Part shown: in pieces, positions 7,830-17,336 of the stretch
How the letters are laid out: every line of letters starts with the position of its first letter
Position numbering within the stretch: position 1 is the stretch's first letter
DNA from: Glycocaulis sp050485565
GTDB lineage: Bacteria; Pseudomonadota; Alphaproteobacteria; Caulobacterales; Maricaulaceae
Direction: 5' to 3'
NCBI RefSeq assembly: GCF_050485565.1
Contig: NZ_JBJHBQ010000007.1
Span: 1-64,000, forward strand
Length of the DNA stretch: 64,000 nucleotides
Notes under the pieces: model-generated
The model's input: the letters and a program-made list of their open reading frames with translations, nothing else
What the model was told of the DNA's origin: nothing
The model's database searches: none
Translations under genes and position numbers: made by a program

Positions 7830-8870
7830 ATGAAATATTTCGCAATTGCACTGACGTCGGCAATCGCCCTTTCTTCAGCTGCATTGGCAAACCAGGAAGA
7901 CGAGAGAAACCACCCTTCCGTCGAAGTATCATTCGTTTCGGATGGAACTGAACTTCACGGGACTCTATACAAACCTCATGGCGAAGGGCCATTCCCTGCC
8001 ATCATCGCGTTCCACGGCTCAGGGTCCCCGGACCGTGACCTTCTTATGTACCGGCATCTGGCCGAAGTACTGACACCCCAAGGGGTTGCCGTGTTCCTGT
8101 ACGACAGGCGGGACATTTCGATCCCGCCAGAAGAACGCACCAGTCTGGATTATCGCGTCCTGGCCGCGGACGGGGCTGCCGCAGCGCGGGCGATAGCCGC
8201 GCGGGACAGCATTGATGCAGAACGCGTGGGAGCCTGGGGCGTCAGCCAGGGAGGTTGGCTTGTGCCCATGGCCAATACGATCGCGCCGGAGGCGATCAAC
8301 TTCCAGATTCTGGTCTCACCATCGGGTGAAGGGCCTGCTGGTCAGATGATGTATGCCACCGAACGGGGGCTTCGAGATGCCGGCCTTGATGAGGACACGA
8401 TACAAGCGGCGCTGGAAGTACGCCGCACCATCTATGCTTATTTTCGTCACGAGATAACACGGGACGAAGCCCAGCAGGCGGTCGATACCATCAAGGACGA
8501 GCCCTGGTACGACATGATGTATATGGGCCGCGACGTGATCGCGGACCCCACATTGTCCGGCTGGTATCAGGAGATGCGTTTCGAGCCTCAGGAGTACTTC
8601 GAGCGGATCGATACGCCCGTAGCGCTGATATTCGCCGGAGATGATCCGCTGATTGATATTGATAGCAGCAAGGAGATTTTCCGCGCTGCGCTTGCCGAAG
8701 CGGGCAATAATGACTTCGAAATCCACCGCATCGCCGGCACAGGTCACACAATGCTGCTCAATGAAGCCGAACTGCTGGCTGACCCTGACAATATCACCCT
8801 TGAAGACTTCGCAAGCGGCTATGAGCAAGCCATGATCGGCTTCCTGGAACGCTTTGTCCTCAACCGGTAG
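7830..8870 (+). CDS. Secreted alpha/beta hydrolase (dienelactone hydrolase-like)
   Basis: A 346-aa alpha/beta hydrolase with a cleavable signal peptide (residues 1-20, ending ALA). FHGSGSPDRD forms the oxyanion region. The nucleophile elbow is GVSQGG with Ser139. A late Asp in AGDDPLIDID and His in GTGHTMLL complete a plausible triad. A helical cap lies between the nucleophile and the Asp. A strong ribosome site (GGAGGT) precedes the ATG. Substrate is unknown. Its 5' flank is somewhat AT-rich, unlike neighbours, and may hold its own promoter. Confidence 0.8.
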   Translation: MKYFAIALTSAIALSSAALANQEDERNHPSVEVSFVSDGTELHGTLYKPHGEGPFPAIIAFHGSGSPDRDLLMYRHLAEVLTPQGVAVFLYDRRDISIPPEERTSLDYRVLAADGAAAARAIAARDSIDAERVGAWGVSQGGWLVPMANTIAPEAINFQILVSPSGEGPAGQMMYATERGLRDAGLDEDTIQAALEVRRTIYAYFRHEITRDEAQQAVDTIKDEPWYDMMYMGRDVIADPTLSGWYQEMRFEPQEYFERIDTPVALIFAGDDPLIDIDSSKEIFRAALAEAGNNDFEIHRIAGTGHTMLLNEAELLADPDNITLEDFASGYEQAMIGFLERFVLNR

Positions 8871-9004
8871 GTGCCAAACCAGCCTGATGCTCGACGCTGC
8901 CGGTTCGTCTACTATTGATGCAGACAAAACCGGCAGCATGGGCCAGCCTGTGCAGAAGGTCTCCACAGGATGGGGACAAGGTTCGGCACGGGAGGGATAG
9001 CCGG

Positions 9005-10309
9005 ATGAATTTCAGCGTCGCCCTGCACCTGCTGGTGCAGAAGAGATTCGGTCCGCTGGTGGCCGCGCAGGCACTGGGTGCCTTTAACGATAATCTGTTT
9101 CGTTTCGCCCTGGTAAATCTGGCGACCTTTCACGGGCTCACGATAATGGGCCTTGACCGGGAACTCATGGTCCCGGTTGCGGCCACTGCCCTCACCCTGC
9201 CCATCTTCCTGTTCTCCGCAGTCGCCGGTCAGGTCGCCGACCGCTATGACCGCGCCTGGATCATGCGCCGCACCAAGCTGGCGGAAGTCGTCCTCATGTT
9301 GGCGGCCTCGGTGGGCTTCTTCCTGAACAATGCGCTGCTTCTGGTGATCGTGCTCTTTTTCATGGGCATGCAATCGGCCTTCTTCGCGCCCGCGCGTAAC
9401 GCGGCAATCCCGACCTTGCTGAAGGACAACGAGCTGGTTACCGGCAACGCCCTTGTGTGGGGCACACTGAACGTAGCCATTCTCGGCGGTGCCGGCCTCG
9501 CTGCCCTGTTTGTCATCAGTGACAACTCCGCATGGCTCCTTTCGGCCACCCTGGCGGGTGTGGCTCTGATCGGGTTCGCGGTCATGTGCCTGAACAGCCC
9601 CGCCCCGCCGGACGCCAAGGACGTGAAGATCAGCTGGAACATTATCGGCCAGACATTCCGGGTGATGAGCTTTGCGTTCAAGGCGCCGGACGTATTGCGC
9701 CCACTGCTGGGCGTATCCTGGTTCTGGATGCTGGCCGCATCGGTGGTGACGCTGATGCCGCTTTTCACGGCCGAAGTTCTGGGCGGGGACGAGACGGTCG
9801 GGTTCGCCTTCACCGGCCTGTTCACGATCGGCGCAGCGCTGGGAGCCATTCTTTGCGGCTTGTTCACGAAAGGCAAGGACGCTCTGGGCTTCACGATAGC
9901 TGGCGCGTTCGGGCTCGCCCTCTTCCCCGCCTTCGTAGCGTTCTACACGCTGGGCTGGACGGAACCGGACGAAGATGCGCTCCTCGGCGCGCAGGAGTTT
10001 CTGGCCGATGCCCGCAACTGGCCTGTTCTGGGCGGGCTGACCCTGTCAGCCATGAGCGCCGGGCTTTTCATGGTGCCGCTGCAGGCCATGGCACAACGGC
10101 GTGCCGACCCCGAGCTGCGCGGGCGTGTTCTGGCGGCGGGGGGCATTATGAACGCCGCCAGCGCCAGCCTTGGCCAGTTCACTCTGTTTGTCATCGGACT
10201 CCTGACGCTTCCGCTTCAGACAGCCTTTGCCTTCATCGCCATTGTTTCCGGACTCTTCGGCATGTTGGGCTTGTGGCGGCTGGCGAAACGCCGCAAATCG
10301 CAAGAGTAA
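9005..10309 (+). CDS. MFS transporter, LplT (lysophospholipid flippase)-like
   Basis: A 434-aa 12-TM MFS carrier. The start GAFNDNLFRFALVNL near TM1 is characteristic of the LplT/Aas-associated group that moves lysophospholipids across the inner membrane. AGQVADRYDRAWIMRRTK is the loop 2-3 MFS motif A, and FFAPARNAAIPTLL is also typical. The ATG at 9005 was preferred over an upstream start at 8915 because it carries a GGAGGG ribosome site and begins the conserved region. In other bacteria LplT pairs with an acyltransferase; here plsC is nearby. Substrate is inferred from family resemblance. Confidence 0.8.
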   Translation: MNFSVALHLLVQKRFGPLVAAQALGAFNDNLFRFALVNLATFHGLTIMGLDRELMVPVAATALTLPIFLFSAVAGQVADRYDRAWIMRRTKLAEVVLMLAASVGFFLNNALLLVIVLFFMGMQSAFFAPARNAAIPTLLKDNELVTGNALVWGTLNVAILGGAGLAALFVISDNSAWLLSATLAGVALIGFAVMCLNSPAPPDAKDVKISWNIIGQTFRVMSFAFKAPDVLRPLLGVSWFWMLAASVVTLMPLFTAEVLGGDETVGFAFTGLFTIGAALGAILCGLFTKGKDALGFTIAGAFGLALFPAFVAFYTLGWTEPDEDALLGAQEFLADARNWPVLGGLTLSAMSAGLFMVPLQAMAQRRADPELRGRVLAAGGIMNAASASLGQFTLFVIGLLTLPLQTAFAFIAIVSGLFGMLGLWRLAKRRKSQE

Positions 10310-10353
10310 AGCACACTCGCCAAACAGTGATCGGCACGCTAAGCGTTGGATTC

Positions 10354-11511
10354 ATGGAGCTGATTCAAACCACCGATGCACTCGCCAATGCCTGCAAGGC
10401 ACTGGGCAAGGACCGCTTTGTTGCGGTGGACACCGAATTCATGCGGGAGAGCACGTTCTGGCCGCAGCTATGCCTGATACAGGCGGCCGGTTCCAAGCAC
10501 GAACTGCTCATCGACCCGCTGGCCGAGGGTATCGATCTGGCACCCTTCATGGAGATGCTGCGCCGGAAAGACACCGTGAAGGTGTTCCATGCCTGCCGTC
10601 AGGATCTGGAAATCTTCTTCCACAAGGGCGGGGAGCTGATCCCCGATCCGCTGTTCGACAGCCAGATTGCCGCCGCCGCCGTGGGTCTTGGCGATTCCAT
10701 CTCCTACGACAATCTGGTGCGCGAGCTTCTCGGCGAGCAGATCGACAAGGGCTCGCGTTTCACCGACTGGTCACGCCGCCCGCTGTCTGACAAGCAGGCT
10801 GAGTACGCGCTCGCCGACGTCACCCATCTGCACAAGCTCTACCCCATCCTGCAGGAGAAGCTGGAGCAGTCGGGTAGAGAGGAATGGCTGAAGGAAGAGA
10901 TGCGCCTTCTGACCAATCCGGACACCTACCGGATGGACCCGGAAAATGCCTGGAAACGGCTGAAACCCCGCAAGACCACCACCAAATGGCTTGCCGCCAT
11001 GAAGGCGGCGGCGCGCTGGCGCGAGATCGAGGCGCAAACGCGCGACGTGCCGCGCAGCCGGGTGATGAAGGATGACGGCATATACGAGCTGGCCCAGTCT
11101 GCGCCGGTCTCGCAGGAGCAACTTGCCGCACTGCGCGCTGTGCCCAAAGGGTTTGAACGCTCCAAGCCTGCCGAGCGCCTGATCGAGATGATGCGCGAGG
11201 CGATGGCCGCGCCGGAAAAGCACGCGCCCAAGCTCGCCCGCCAGACCCATCTGCCCAACAATATCGGGCCGGTAGTGGAGCTGCTCAAAGTCTTCCTGCG
11301 GGTTGTTGCCGAGGAAGAGGGCGTTGCGCCCCGCCTGATCGCCACCGTGCCGGATCTCGAACAGATAGCCGCCAGCGACAAGGCCGACGTGCCTGCACTG
11401 ACAGGCTGGCGCTACAAGGTGTTTGGCGAAGCGGCGCTGAAGCTCAAGCGCGGCGAGCTGGCGCTCATTCTGGAAAATGGCAAGGTCGTTGCGATAGAGC
11501 TGGAAGACTAG
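10354..11511 (+). CDS. rnd: Ribonuclease D
   Basis: A 385-aa 3'-5' exoribonuclease acting in tRNA 3' maturation. The DEDDy exonuclease residues are visible: FVAVDTEF (Asp26, Glu28), HACRQDLEIF, and YALADVTHL (Tyr-x3-Asp). An HRDC domain follows (KPAERLIEMMREAM and the helical C-terminus). The in-frame reading continues upstream of the ATG as an artefact inside the MFS gene; MELIQTTDAL is the standard RNase D start. The 3' end overlaps the convergent ppx stop by 4 bases. Confidence 0.93.
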   Translation: MELIQTTDALANACKALGKDRFVAVDTEFMRESTFWPQLCLIQAAGSKHELLIDPLAEGIDLAPFMEMLRRKDTVKVFHACRQDLEIFFHKGGELIPDPLFDSQIAAAAVGLGDSISYDNLVRELLGEQIDKGSRFTDWSRRPLSDKQAEYALADVTHLHKLYPILQEKLEQSGREEWLKEEMRLLTNPDTYRMDPENAWKRLKPRKTTTKWLAAMKAAARWREIEAQTRDVPRSRVMKDDGIYELAQSAPVSQEQLAALRAVPKGFERSKPAERLIEMMREAMAAPEKHAPKLARQTHLPNNIGPVVELLKVFLRVVAEEEGVAPRLIATVPDLEQIAASDKADVPALTGWRYKVFGEAALKLKRGELALILENGKVVAIELED

Positions 11512-13022
11512 GCCGTACTGAGCACCGCTTTCAGCCCCAAAAGGCTTGCCAGCGTTTCAAAGCGTGAATAGGCGCGTTCGACCACCAGATCCTCGCGGCC
11601 TGCCTCCATGGCGAGCACAAGCTCATCGCTCGTGCGCGTGAGCGTAAAGAGTTTCAGCACCCCTGCCGAGCCGCCAGAAAGCGCCGCGCCCAGCCTGATG
11701 CCGTGGCCAAGCAGCAATGCAGCTTCCTCCTGCGTATCGTCCAGAAGACGCCGCGACGGGCAATCCTCCGGCCTTGACCGCTTTCCGGCATAACGATGAT
11801 GCATGGTCAGCGCCAGAAAGGCCCGCTCCGGGTGCGAGATACCGCCAAAGGGCGCATAGAGCACTTCGGTCGCGGCCAGCTCTGCGCGGTGATCGGGATG
11901 CATGCGCGCGCCCAGCTGGGACAGGCGCGCCGCCGCCCCGCGCAGGACATGGTCTCGCTCGGCATCAAACACCGCAGCATTGGCCGCAAAAACAGGCTCC
12001 AGCCAGTCCGCCAGAGCCGGCCCGAACTCCGGATCGCTGGCAGCATGCCGGGCCATGGCTTCGGCCCCTGCCAGCAGCGGATCTGAGCGTTGCTCCAGCG
12101 CGGCGCTGCGGCTGAAGGCAACGCCCTCGCGAAGACCATTGGCCGAGAAGATTACCCGTTTGAACTTGCCGCGCTTGACGATGCGTTTGAGCAGCTGCGC
12201 GGCATAGGGCAGCACGGCTGCGCGCTTCTGGGAGACGCCCGGCGTGGCCGCCAGCGAAGCCTCGCTCTGGCCCATCGCAAAATCTGCTGCCCGCATAACC
12301 TGCTGGGCGCTCAGCGCATACTGGTGGAGCAGGATCAGCGGATAGCGGTCCAGCGCCATCGCCAGATTGGCAAATGCCCGCCATGCGCCGCCGACCGCAT
12401 AGAAATCCGGCCCCGACCCGTCCAGCGCGCCAGCAGCGGCATCCAGCCCCTTATCGATCGCGCTACGAACGCGCCTGGCATTATCGGATCCGCCATTGAG
12501 AACCGATAAAGGCCCGAGCGGCAGGGAGAAGACCGGCCCGACCTCCCTGCCCGTCAGGCGCGCGATTTCCAGACTGGCCCCGCCAAGATCACCGGCCACA
12601 CCATTGCCCGCCCCTATACCGGCAACAACACCAAGCGCCGAAAGCCGCCCCTCCTCTTCCCCGGACAGCACCTCGATTTTCAGCCCGGTCAGCTTTTCAG
12701 CCTCGGCCACGAATTGCGGGCCATCCGAGCACTCACGCACTGCCGCCGTTGCGACGGCATGACAGTCCGTGACGCCCTTGGCCTCCAGCAGGCTGGCAAA
12801 GCGGCGCAGCGTGACGAGCGCCGTTTTCACGCCATCAGGGTTCAGCGTGCCGCGCGAGGCCGCTCCCTTGCCAAGCCCCGCCATCGTCTTCTCGTTGAAG
12901 ACCGGCCACAGCGCGCCATCCTCCAGCCGGTACCGGACGAGGCGCACCGAGTTGGACCCGATATCAATGACGGCGAGGTCCCGGCCCGCCGGGCCGGTTT
13001 TTTTGCCGACGCCCAGCCTCAT
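11508..13022 (-). CDS. ppx: Exopolyphosphatase, Ppx/GppA family
   Basis: A 504-aa ASKHA-fold phosphatase that degrades polyphosphate or pppGpp. AVIDIGSNSVRLVRY is the phosphate-1 motif, ATAAVRE and SGEEEGRLSALGV follow, and AGDLGGASLEI is phosphate-2. The C-terminal half is the HD-like helical domain. The ATG overlaps the ppk stop by 4 bases (13019-13022), so synthesis and degradation of polyphosphate are translationally coupled. Ppx versus GppA specificity is inferred from this pairing. Confidence 0.92.
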   Translation of the reverse strand: MRLGVGKKTGPAGRDLAVIDIGSNSVRLVRYRLEDGALWPVFNEKTMAGLGKGAASRGTLNPDGVKTALVTLRRFASLLEAKGVTDCHAVATAAVRECSDGPQFVAEAEKLTGLKIEVLSGEEEGRLSALGVVAGIGAGNGVAGDLGGASLEIARLTGREVGPVFSLPLGPLSVLNGGSDNARRVRSAIDKGLDAAAGALDGSGPDFYAVGGAWRAFANLAMALDRYPLILLHQYALSAQQVMRAADFAMGQSEASLAATPGVSQKRAAVLPYAAQLLKRIVKRGKFKRVIFSANGLREGVAFSRSAALEQRSDPLLAGAEAMARHAASDPEFGPALADWLEPVFAANAAVFDAERDHVLRGAAARLSQLGARMHPDHRAELAATEVLYAPFGGISHPERAFLALTMHHRYAGKRSRPEDCPSRRLLDDTQEEAALLLGHGIRLGAALSGGSAGVLKLFTLTRTSDELVLAMEAGREDLVVERAYSRFETLASLLGLKAVLSTA

Positions 13023-15232
13023 GGACGCCGCGCCAGCTGCGGAACCGAAGGCGGCTGATCGTTGCGCAGCGCCTCGCCGCGCCCGGAGAGCGAGGGGTTG
13101 GTCATGAAATAATCATGGGCGCTGAAGGGCATGGAAATGCCTTGCGTGTTGACGCGCGTATAGCTGCCATCCGGGTTCATGTACCAGCTCTGCGCCTCGT
13201 CATTGAGATTGGCGACCATGATCTGGTCGAGCACCTGCCTGTGAACGGTCGGGTTGACCACCGGAAACAGTGTCTCGATGCGCCGGTCCAGATTGCGCGG
13301 CATCCAGTCCGCCGAGGACATCCACACCTCCGCCCTGGCAGACGGCATGATCTCGCCATTGGCAAAGCACACAATGCGCGAGTGCTCCAGAAACCGCCCG
13401 ACGATCGACTTGACCCGGATATTGTCCGACAGGCCCGGCACGCCGGGGCGCAGACAGCAGATACCGCGCACGATCAGATCGACGCGTACCCCCGCCTGAC
13501 TGGCCTCGTAAAGCGCATCGATGATCTCGGGGTGGACCACGGAATTCATCTTCGCCCAGACAGCGGCGGGCTTGCCTGCGCGGGCATTGTCCGCCTCTCG
13601 GCGGATTTTCTCCACCAGCAATTCCTTCATGCCCAGCGGCGAGATCGACAGGCGCTCCAGCCCCGTAGGACGGGCATAGCCGGTGACATAGTTGAAAATC
13701 CGGCCCGCATCGCGGCCAAAGGCCGGGTCAGCGGTAAACAGGGACAGGTCCGTATAGATGCGCGCCGTTATCGGGTGATAATTGCCGGTGCCGAAATGGG
13801 CATAGGTGCGCAAGGTGGAGCCTTCACGCCGCACCACCAGCGATATCTTGGCGTGGGTCTTGTACTCGACAAACCCGTAGACGACCTGCACGCCCGCGCG
13901 CTCCAGATCGCGCGCCCATTTCAGATTGGCTTCCTCATCAAAGCGGGCTTTGAGCTCCACCAGCGCGGTGACGTTCTTGCCCGCCTCTGCCGCCTCGATC
14001 AGCGCCGCCACGATGGGTGAGTTTTTCGACGTCCGGTAAAGCGTCTGCTTGATGGCCACGACATCAGGATCGTTCGCTGCCTGGCGCAGGAACTGCACCA
14101 CCACGTCGAAACTCTCATAGGGGTGGTGGACGATCAGGTCCTTGGCACGAATAGCCGCAAAACAGTCCCCGCCATGATCCTTGATGCGTTCGGGAAAGCG
14201 CGGCTCATAGGGTTCAAACTTCAGCTCCGGCCGGTCATCAGGGATAAGCTGGGAGAGCTGGGCCAGCCCCAGATTGCCATCCACCAGCACCACATCACGA
14301 GATTCCGCGTGCAATTGCTGGATGATGAAACGGCGCAGCTCCTCCGGCATGGAGGCTTCCAGCTTCAGCCGGACCAGCACGCCGCGCCGGCGCTGCTTCA
14401 GGCGCGCCTCGAACTCGCGCACCAGATCTTCGGCCTCTTCCTCGATCTCGATATCGCTGTCGCGAATGATGCGGAACGCGCCCTTGCCGAGCAGCTCATA
14501 GCCGGGGAAGAGCGCATCCACGAAGACGATCAGCACGTCTTCCAGCGCGATATAGCGCCTGACGGGCCGGCCGCGCCGGTCCTTGCGTGTGCAGGGAATG
14601 TCCACGAACCGCTTCACCCCCGCAGGCAGCGGCAGGAGCGCGTTCATCACCTTGCCGTCACGCTGGCGTTTCAGCTTCAGCACGATGGCAAAGCCCAGAT
14701 TGGGAATGAACGGAAACGGGTGCGCCGGATCAATGGCCAGCGGCGTGATGACAGGCAGTGTGTGAGCCAGAAAATCGTCGCGCAGCCACGCCCGCTCGGC
14801 GCGGGTAAGCTCGTCTGAGTTGAGAAGCTGCACGCCTTCCTTGCCCATCAGCACGCGCAATTCCTGCCAGTGCTCCTGCTGGGTGCTCATCAGCCGGGAA
14901 GCTGCCTCATTGATGCGCTCCAGCTGCTCGGTGACGGTCAGCCCGTCCTGACCCGCACGGTCCACGCCATTGCGCAGCTGCGCGCGCAGCCCCGCCACCC
15001 GCACCATGTAGAACTCATCAAGATTGCTGGCGGAGATCGACAGGAAGCGCAGACGCTCCAGCACGGGGTGCGCGGGGTTCTCCGCCTCCTCCAGCACACG
15101 CTGATTGAACTGAAGCCAGGACAGTTCCCGGTTCAAAAACCGTTCCGGCGACTGCATGAGATCGCCGCCGCTATCGTGACTGGACGGTTCGGCAGAGGCG
15201 CTGGCGGTCATGCCTTCCACATTATCGGTCAT
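13019..15232 (-). CDS. ppk: Polyphosphate kinase 1
   Basis: A 737-aa PPK1 that makes polyphosphate from ATP. The N-terminal FLNRELSWLQFNQRVLEEA, the head domain, and the two phospholipase-D-like catalytic blocks are present. The YKTHAKISLVVRR block carries the phospho-accepting His, and HSRIVCFANG the second. Length is typical of alphaproteobacterial PPK1. It overlaps hdaA upstream and ppx downstream by 4 bases each, so the three are one operon that also links to replication control. Confidence 0.96.
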   Translation of the reverse strand: MTDNVEGMTASASAEPSSHDSGGDLMQSPERFLNRELSWLQFNQRVLEEAENPAHPVLERLRFLSISASNLDEFYMVRVAGLRAQLRNGVDRAGQDGLTVTEQLERINEAASRLMSTQQEHWQELRVLMGKEGVQLLNSDELTRAERAWLRDDFLAHTLPVITPLAIDPAHPFPFIPNLGFAIVLKLKRQRDGKVMNALLPLPAGVKRFVDIPCTRKDRRGRPVRRYIALEDVLIVFVDALFPGYELLGKGAFRIIRDSDIEIEEEAEDLVREFEARLKQRRRGVLVRLKLEASMPEELRRFIIQQLHAESRDVVLVDGNLGLAQLSQLIPDDRPELKFEPYEPRFPERIKDHGGDCFAAIRAKDLIVHHPYESFDVVVQFLRQAANDPDVVAIKQTLYRTSKNSPIVAALIEAAEAGKNVTALVELKARFDEEANLKWARDLERAGVQVVYGFVEYKTHAKISLVVRREGSTLRTYAHFGTGNYHPITARIYTDLSLFTADPAFGRDAGRIFNYVTGYARPTGLERLSISPLGMKELLVEKIRREADNARAGKPAAVWAKMNSVVHPEIIDALYEASQAGVRVDLIVRGICCLRPGVPGLSDNIRVKSIVGRFLEHSRIVCFANGEIMPSARAEVWMSSADWMPRNLDRRIETLFPVVNPTVHRQVLDQIMVANLNDEAQSWYMNPDGSYTRVNTQGISMPFSAHDYFMTNPSLSGRGEALRNDQPPSVPQLARRP

Positions 15233-15933
15233 GGCCGCGCGCCGCTCTCCTGATCGGGGTTACTGTCTGCTGATAGTCCAGCCAGCACATCGCGCGCAAG
15301 CGAGCGCGTGACGCTGCTCTTGCCGGCCAGTGCCGCATTGTCGAGCCGTGCCACAAGTAGCCGGGCGAAATCCACCGAGCGCTCCATACGCGTCAGCAGA
15401 TAATCGAGAACGCCCGCGCTGAGCGGTGTGCGGCGGTCCCGGAACAGCTTTTCGAGCACCTGACGCAGCAGGGCATCGTCGGGCTCATCCAGTACCGCAG
15501 CCTCCGCCGCGCTGAGCCGTGACGCCAGATCCGGCAAGCCAATCTGCCAGCTGCGCGGATGCAGCCTGCCGGTCAGCAGCACGCTGATCCCCGAATCGCC
15601 CGCCGCGCGGTTGAGCAGATGGAAAAGACCCAGCTCATCCAGGCCCTGATCGCCATCCTCAATCACCACGCTGGCACCGCGCTGGATCGCTTTGAGCGAG
15701 GCTGACACCTCCAGCCGGTCTATCCAGGCCGCGCCGGTACGCTGCTGCCACATATGCGCCAGATGGGTCTTGCCGGCTCCCGCCGGGCCAGTCAGCACCA
15801 GATGGCCCATCCGCCAGCGCGGCCAGCGATTTACCAGCGCCAGCGCAGCCGCATTGGCTTCGCTTACAGCAAAGCTCTCCGGGCGGTAATCCGGCTCAAG
15901 GGCGAGATCGAGGGCAAGCTGGGGAGTTGCCAT
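15229..15933 (-). CDS. hdaA: DnaA regulatory inactivator HdaA
   Basis: A 234-aa DnaA-paralogous AAA+ protein that, with the DNA-bound beta clamp, stimulates ATP hydrolysis by DnaA. The N-terminal QLALDLALEP is a beta-clamp binding motif near residues 5-11. The Walker A is GPAGAGKT (49-56). VVIEDGDQG is a Walker B variant, and LASRLSAAEAAVL resembles the sensor/arginine-finger region. It lacks the DnaA C-terminal DNA-binding domain, as expected of Hda. Upstream is a DUF2066 gene, as in other alphaproteobacteria. Confidence 0.92.
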   Translation of the reverse strand: MATPQLALDLALEPDYRPESFAVSEANAAALALVNRWPRWRMGHLVLTGPAGAGKTHLAHMWQQRTGAAWIDRLEVSASLKAIQRGASVVIEDGDQGLDELGLFHLLNRAAGDSGISVLLTGRLHPRSWQIGLPDLASRLSAAEAAVLDEPDDALLRQVLEKLFRDRRTPLSAGVLDYLLTRMERSVDFARLLVARLDNAALAGKSSVTRSLARDVLAGLSADSNPDQESGARP

Positions 15934-15942
15934 AATGCTCTG

Positions 15943-17052
15943 TCAGTTGCGCGGGCGCGCTACCCAGCCAAGACCGCGCTCTTCCTCAAGCCGCGCTCCG
16001 CGCTGGGCCAGTTCACGCACCAGCTGATCGCGTTCGCCGCGATGGGTAATGGTCATCACCGCGCCTGTCGTCGTCACCGCGTCGAGCCTTGCATTGGAAA
16101 TGAGTGATGCGCCGGTAATGGCCCGTTGCAGGGAGCGCCACTGCGCCATTGAGCTGTAGAGCACCGACACCGTGACCTCGCTGGCTTCGCCGCCGCGCAC
16201 GACCACTTCGCGCTTCCAGGCCTCCTGGGCCGTCTGCACGATGCGCCGGGCGAGCTCGTTATACCCGCTCTGGCTGGCTGCTGATTCCATATTCGAAACC
16301 GCAGTGTCAGGGCCGGAAAAATCGTACACGGTGCCGCTGGCGCGGATAATTCCCTCGCCTTCACGCGCCGTGATGACCGCAACGCGTAAAACGCCATAAA
16401 GGGCGGCCAGCTCACGCAAGGCAAACTCATCGCCCGATTGCGCCGCCGATGCACTGATCACATTGCGTCCGACCGGAACGCTATCATCACCTTCGCCGGT
16501 CATCAGCGAGCCAAGACCGATATGGGGGGTCAGGGCGTTGGCGTGTACGCCAGAACGCCACGCCTCATACCAGCTGCCGCCCCACAGGCCCGCACTCCCA
16601 TCACGCTCAATCACCGGAACGACCAGCGTGCGCGCAGCCTGCGATTCCACAAACGCGATATTCTGTCCGCGCAGATAGCTGCGCACCGCACGGGCATCAA
16701 AATTCACCGTCATGGTGGCGATATAGCGGTTGGCCGAGCGCCGCTCGCCAGCGACCTCCATGCCAGCCACCATTTCCTGCGCAGCATCGGCGGGGATGGA
16801 TGTCAGCCCGGTATTGATACGGTCCTCACCCAGCGTCAGACGCTCCAGAAGCGCTTGTGCTGCCGCAATCTGCCCGGAGCGGAAGGCGGCTGCCTGCGCC
16901 TCTGTAGTCGTGCCTGCGCGTTCATCCACACCAATGCCTGACACGGTGAACACGTCCTGTGTGCTGGCGGGAGCGGCCAGAAACGCCACGCACAAAATGG
17001 CCGTAAGCAGTGCGCCAGTTGCGGCCCGCGTCCGGGGGATGAGATGGGTCAT
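15943..17052 (-). CDS. DUF2066 domain exported protein
   Basis: A 369-aa protein with an N-terminal hydrophobic signal (about residues 8-32, ending PASTQ). The body resembles the DUF2066 family: DVFTVSGIGVDERAGTTTEAQAAAF, then RYIATMTVNFDARAVRSYL and TLVVPVIERDG. Function is unknown; the family often precedes hda, as here. The start MTHLIPRTRA was chosen because it sits directly before the signal peptide; the longer open frame to 17160 has no obvious homology. A 9-base gap separates it from hdaA, so co-transcription is likely. Confidence 0.8.
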   Translation of the reverse strand: MTHLIPRTRAATGALLTAILCVAFLAAPASTQDVFTVSGIGVDERAGTTTEAQAAAFRSGQIAAAQALLERLTLGEDRINTGLTSIPADAAQEMVAGMEVAGERRSANRYIATMTVNFDARAVRSYLRGQNIAFVESQAARTLVVPVIERDGSAGLWGGSWYEAWRSGVHANALTPHIGLGSLMTGEGDDSVPVGRNVISASAAQSGDEFALRELAALYGVLRVAVITAREGEGIIRASGTVYDFSGPDTAVSNMESAASQSGYNELARRIVQTAQEAWKREVVVRGGEASEVTVSVLYSSMAQWRSLQRAITGASLISNARLDAVTTTGAVMTITHRGERDQLVRELAQRGARLEEERGLGWVARPRN

Positions 17053-17336
17053 GGTGGCGATCCTGCCTGAAAATGAAGCGTTGATCCTGACTATACCCGC
17101 ACTGGCCATCGCGTGAAGGGTTTGCAGGCTGTAGAGTCCCGATCTTCCAGCATAATACATCCGATCCGCCGCGTCGGGGTAAGTAACTCACCCCTGCCTG
17201 CAAACGCCTGATTTCACGCACCTGTTGTGACAGCGAAGCGGGGACAGGCGCGATTTACAGACCCGCCCTCTTGCCAAGTCGCCCCCCTTGCAGTTGTTTG
17301 CGCGCCATAATTGACCCCTTGCCGGAGCAATCAGCC

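Noticed and set aside
9532..10353. An in-frame extension of RNase D inside the MFS gene
   Set aside because: The sequence is the out-of-frame reading of the transporter; homology begins at the ATG at 10354.
13115..14818. Plus-strand frames opposite ppk
   Set aside because: Shadow frames; ppk is continuous and complete on the minus strand.
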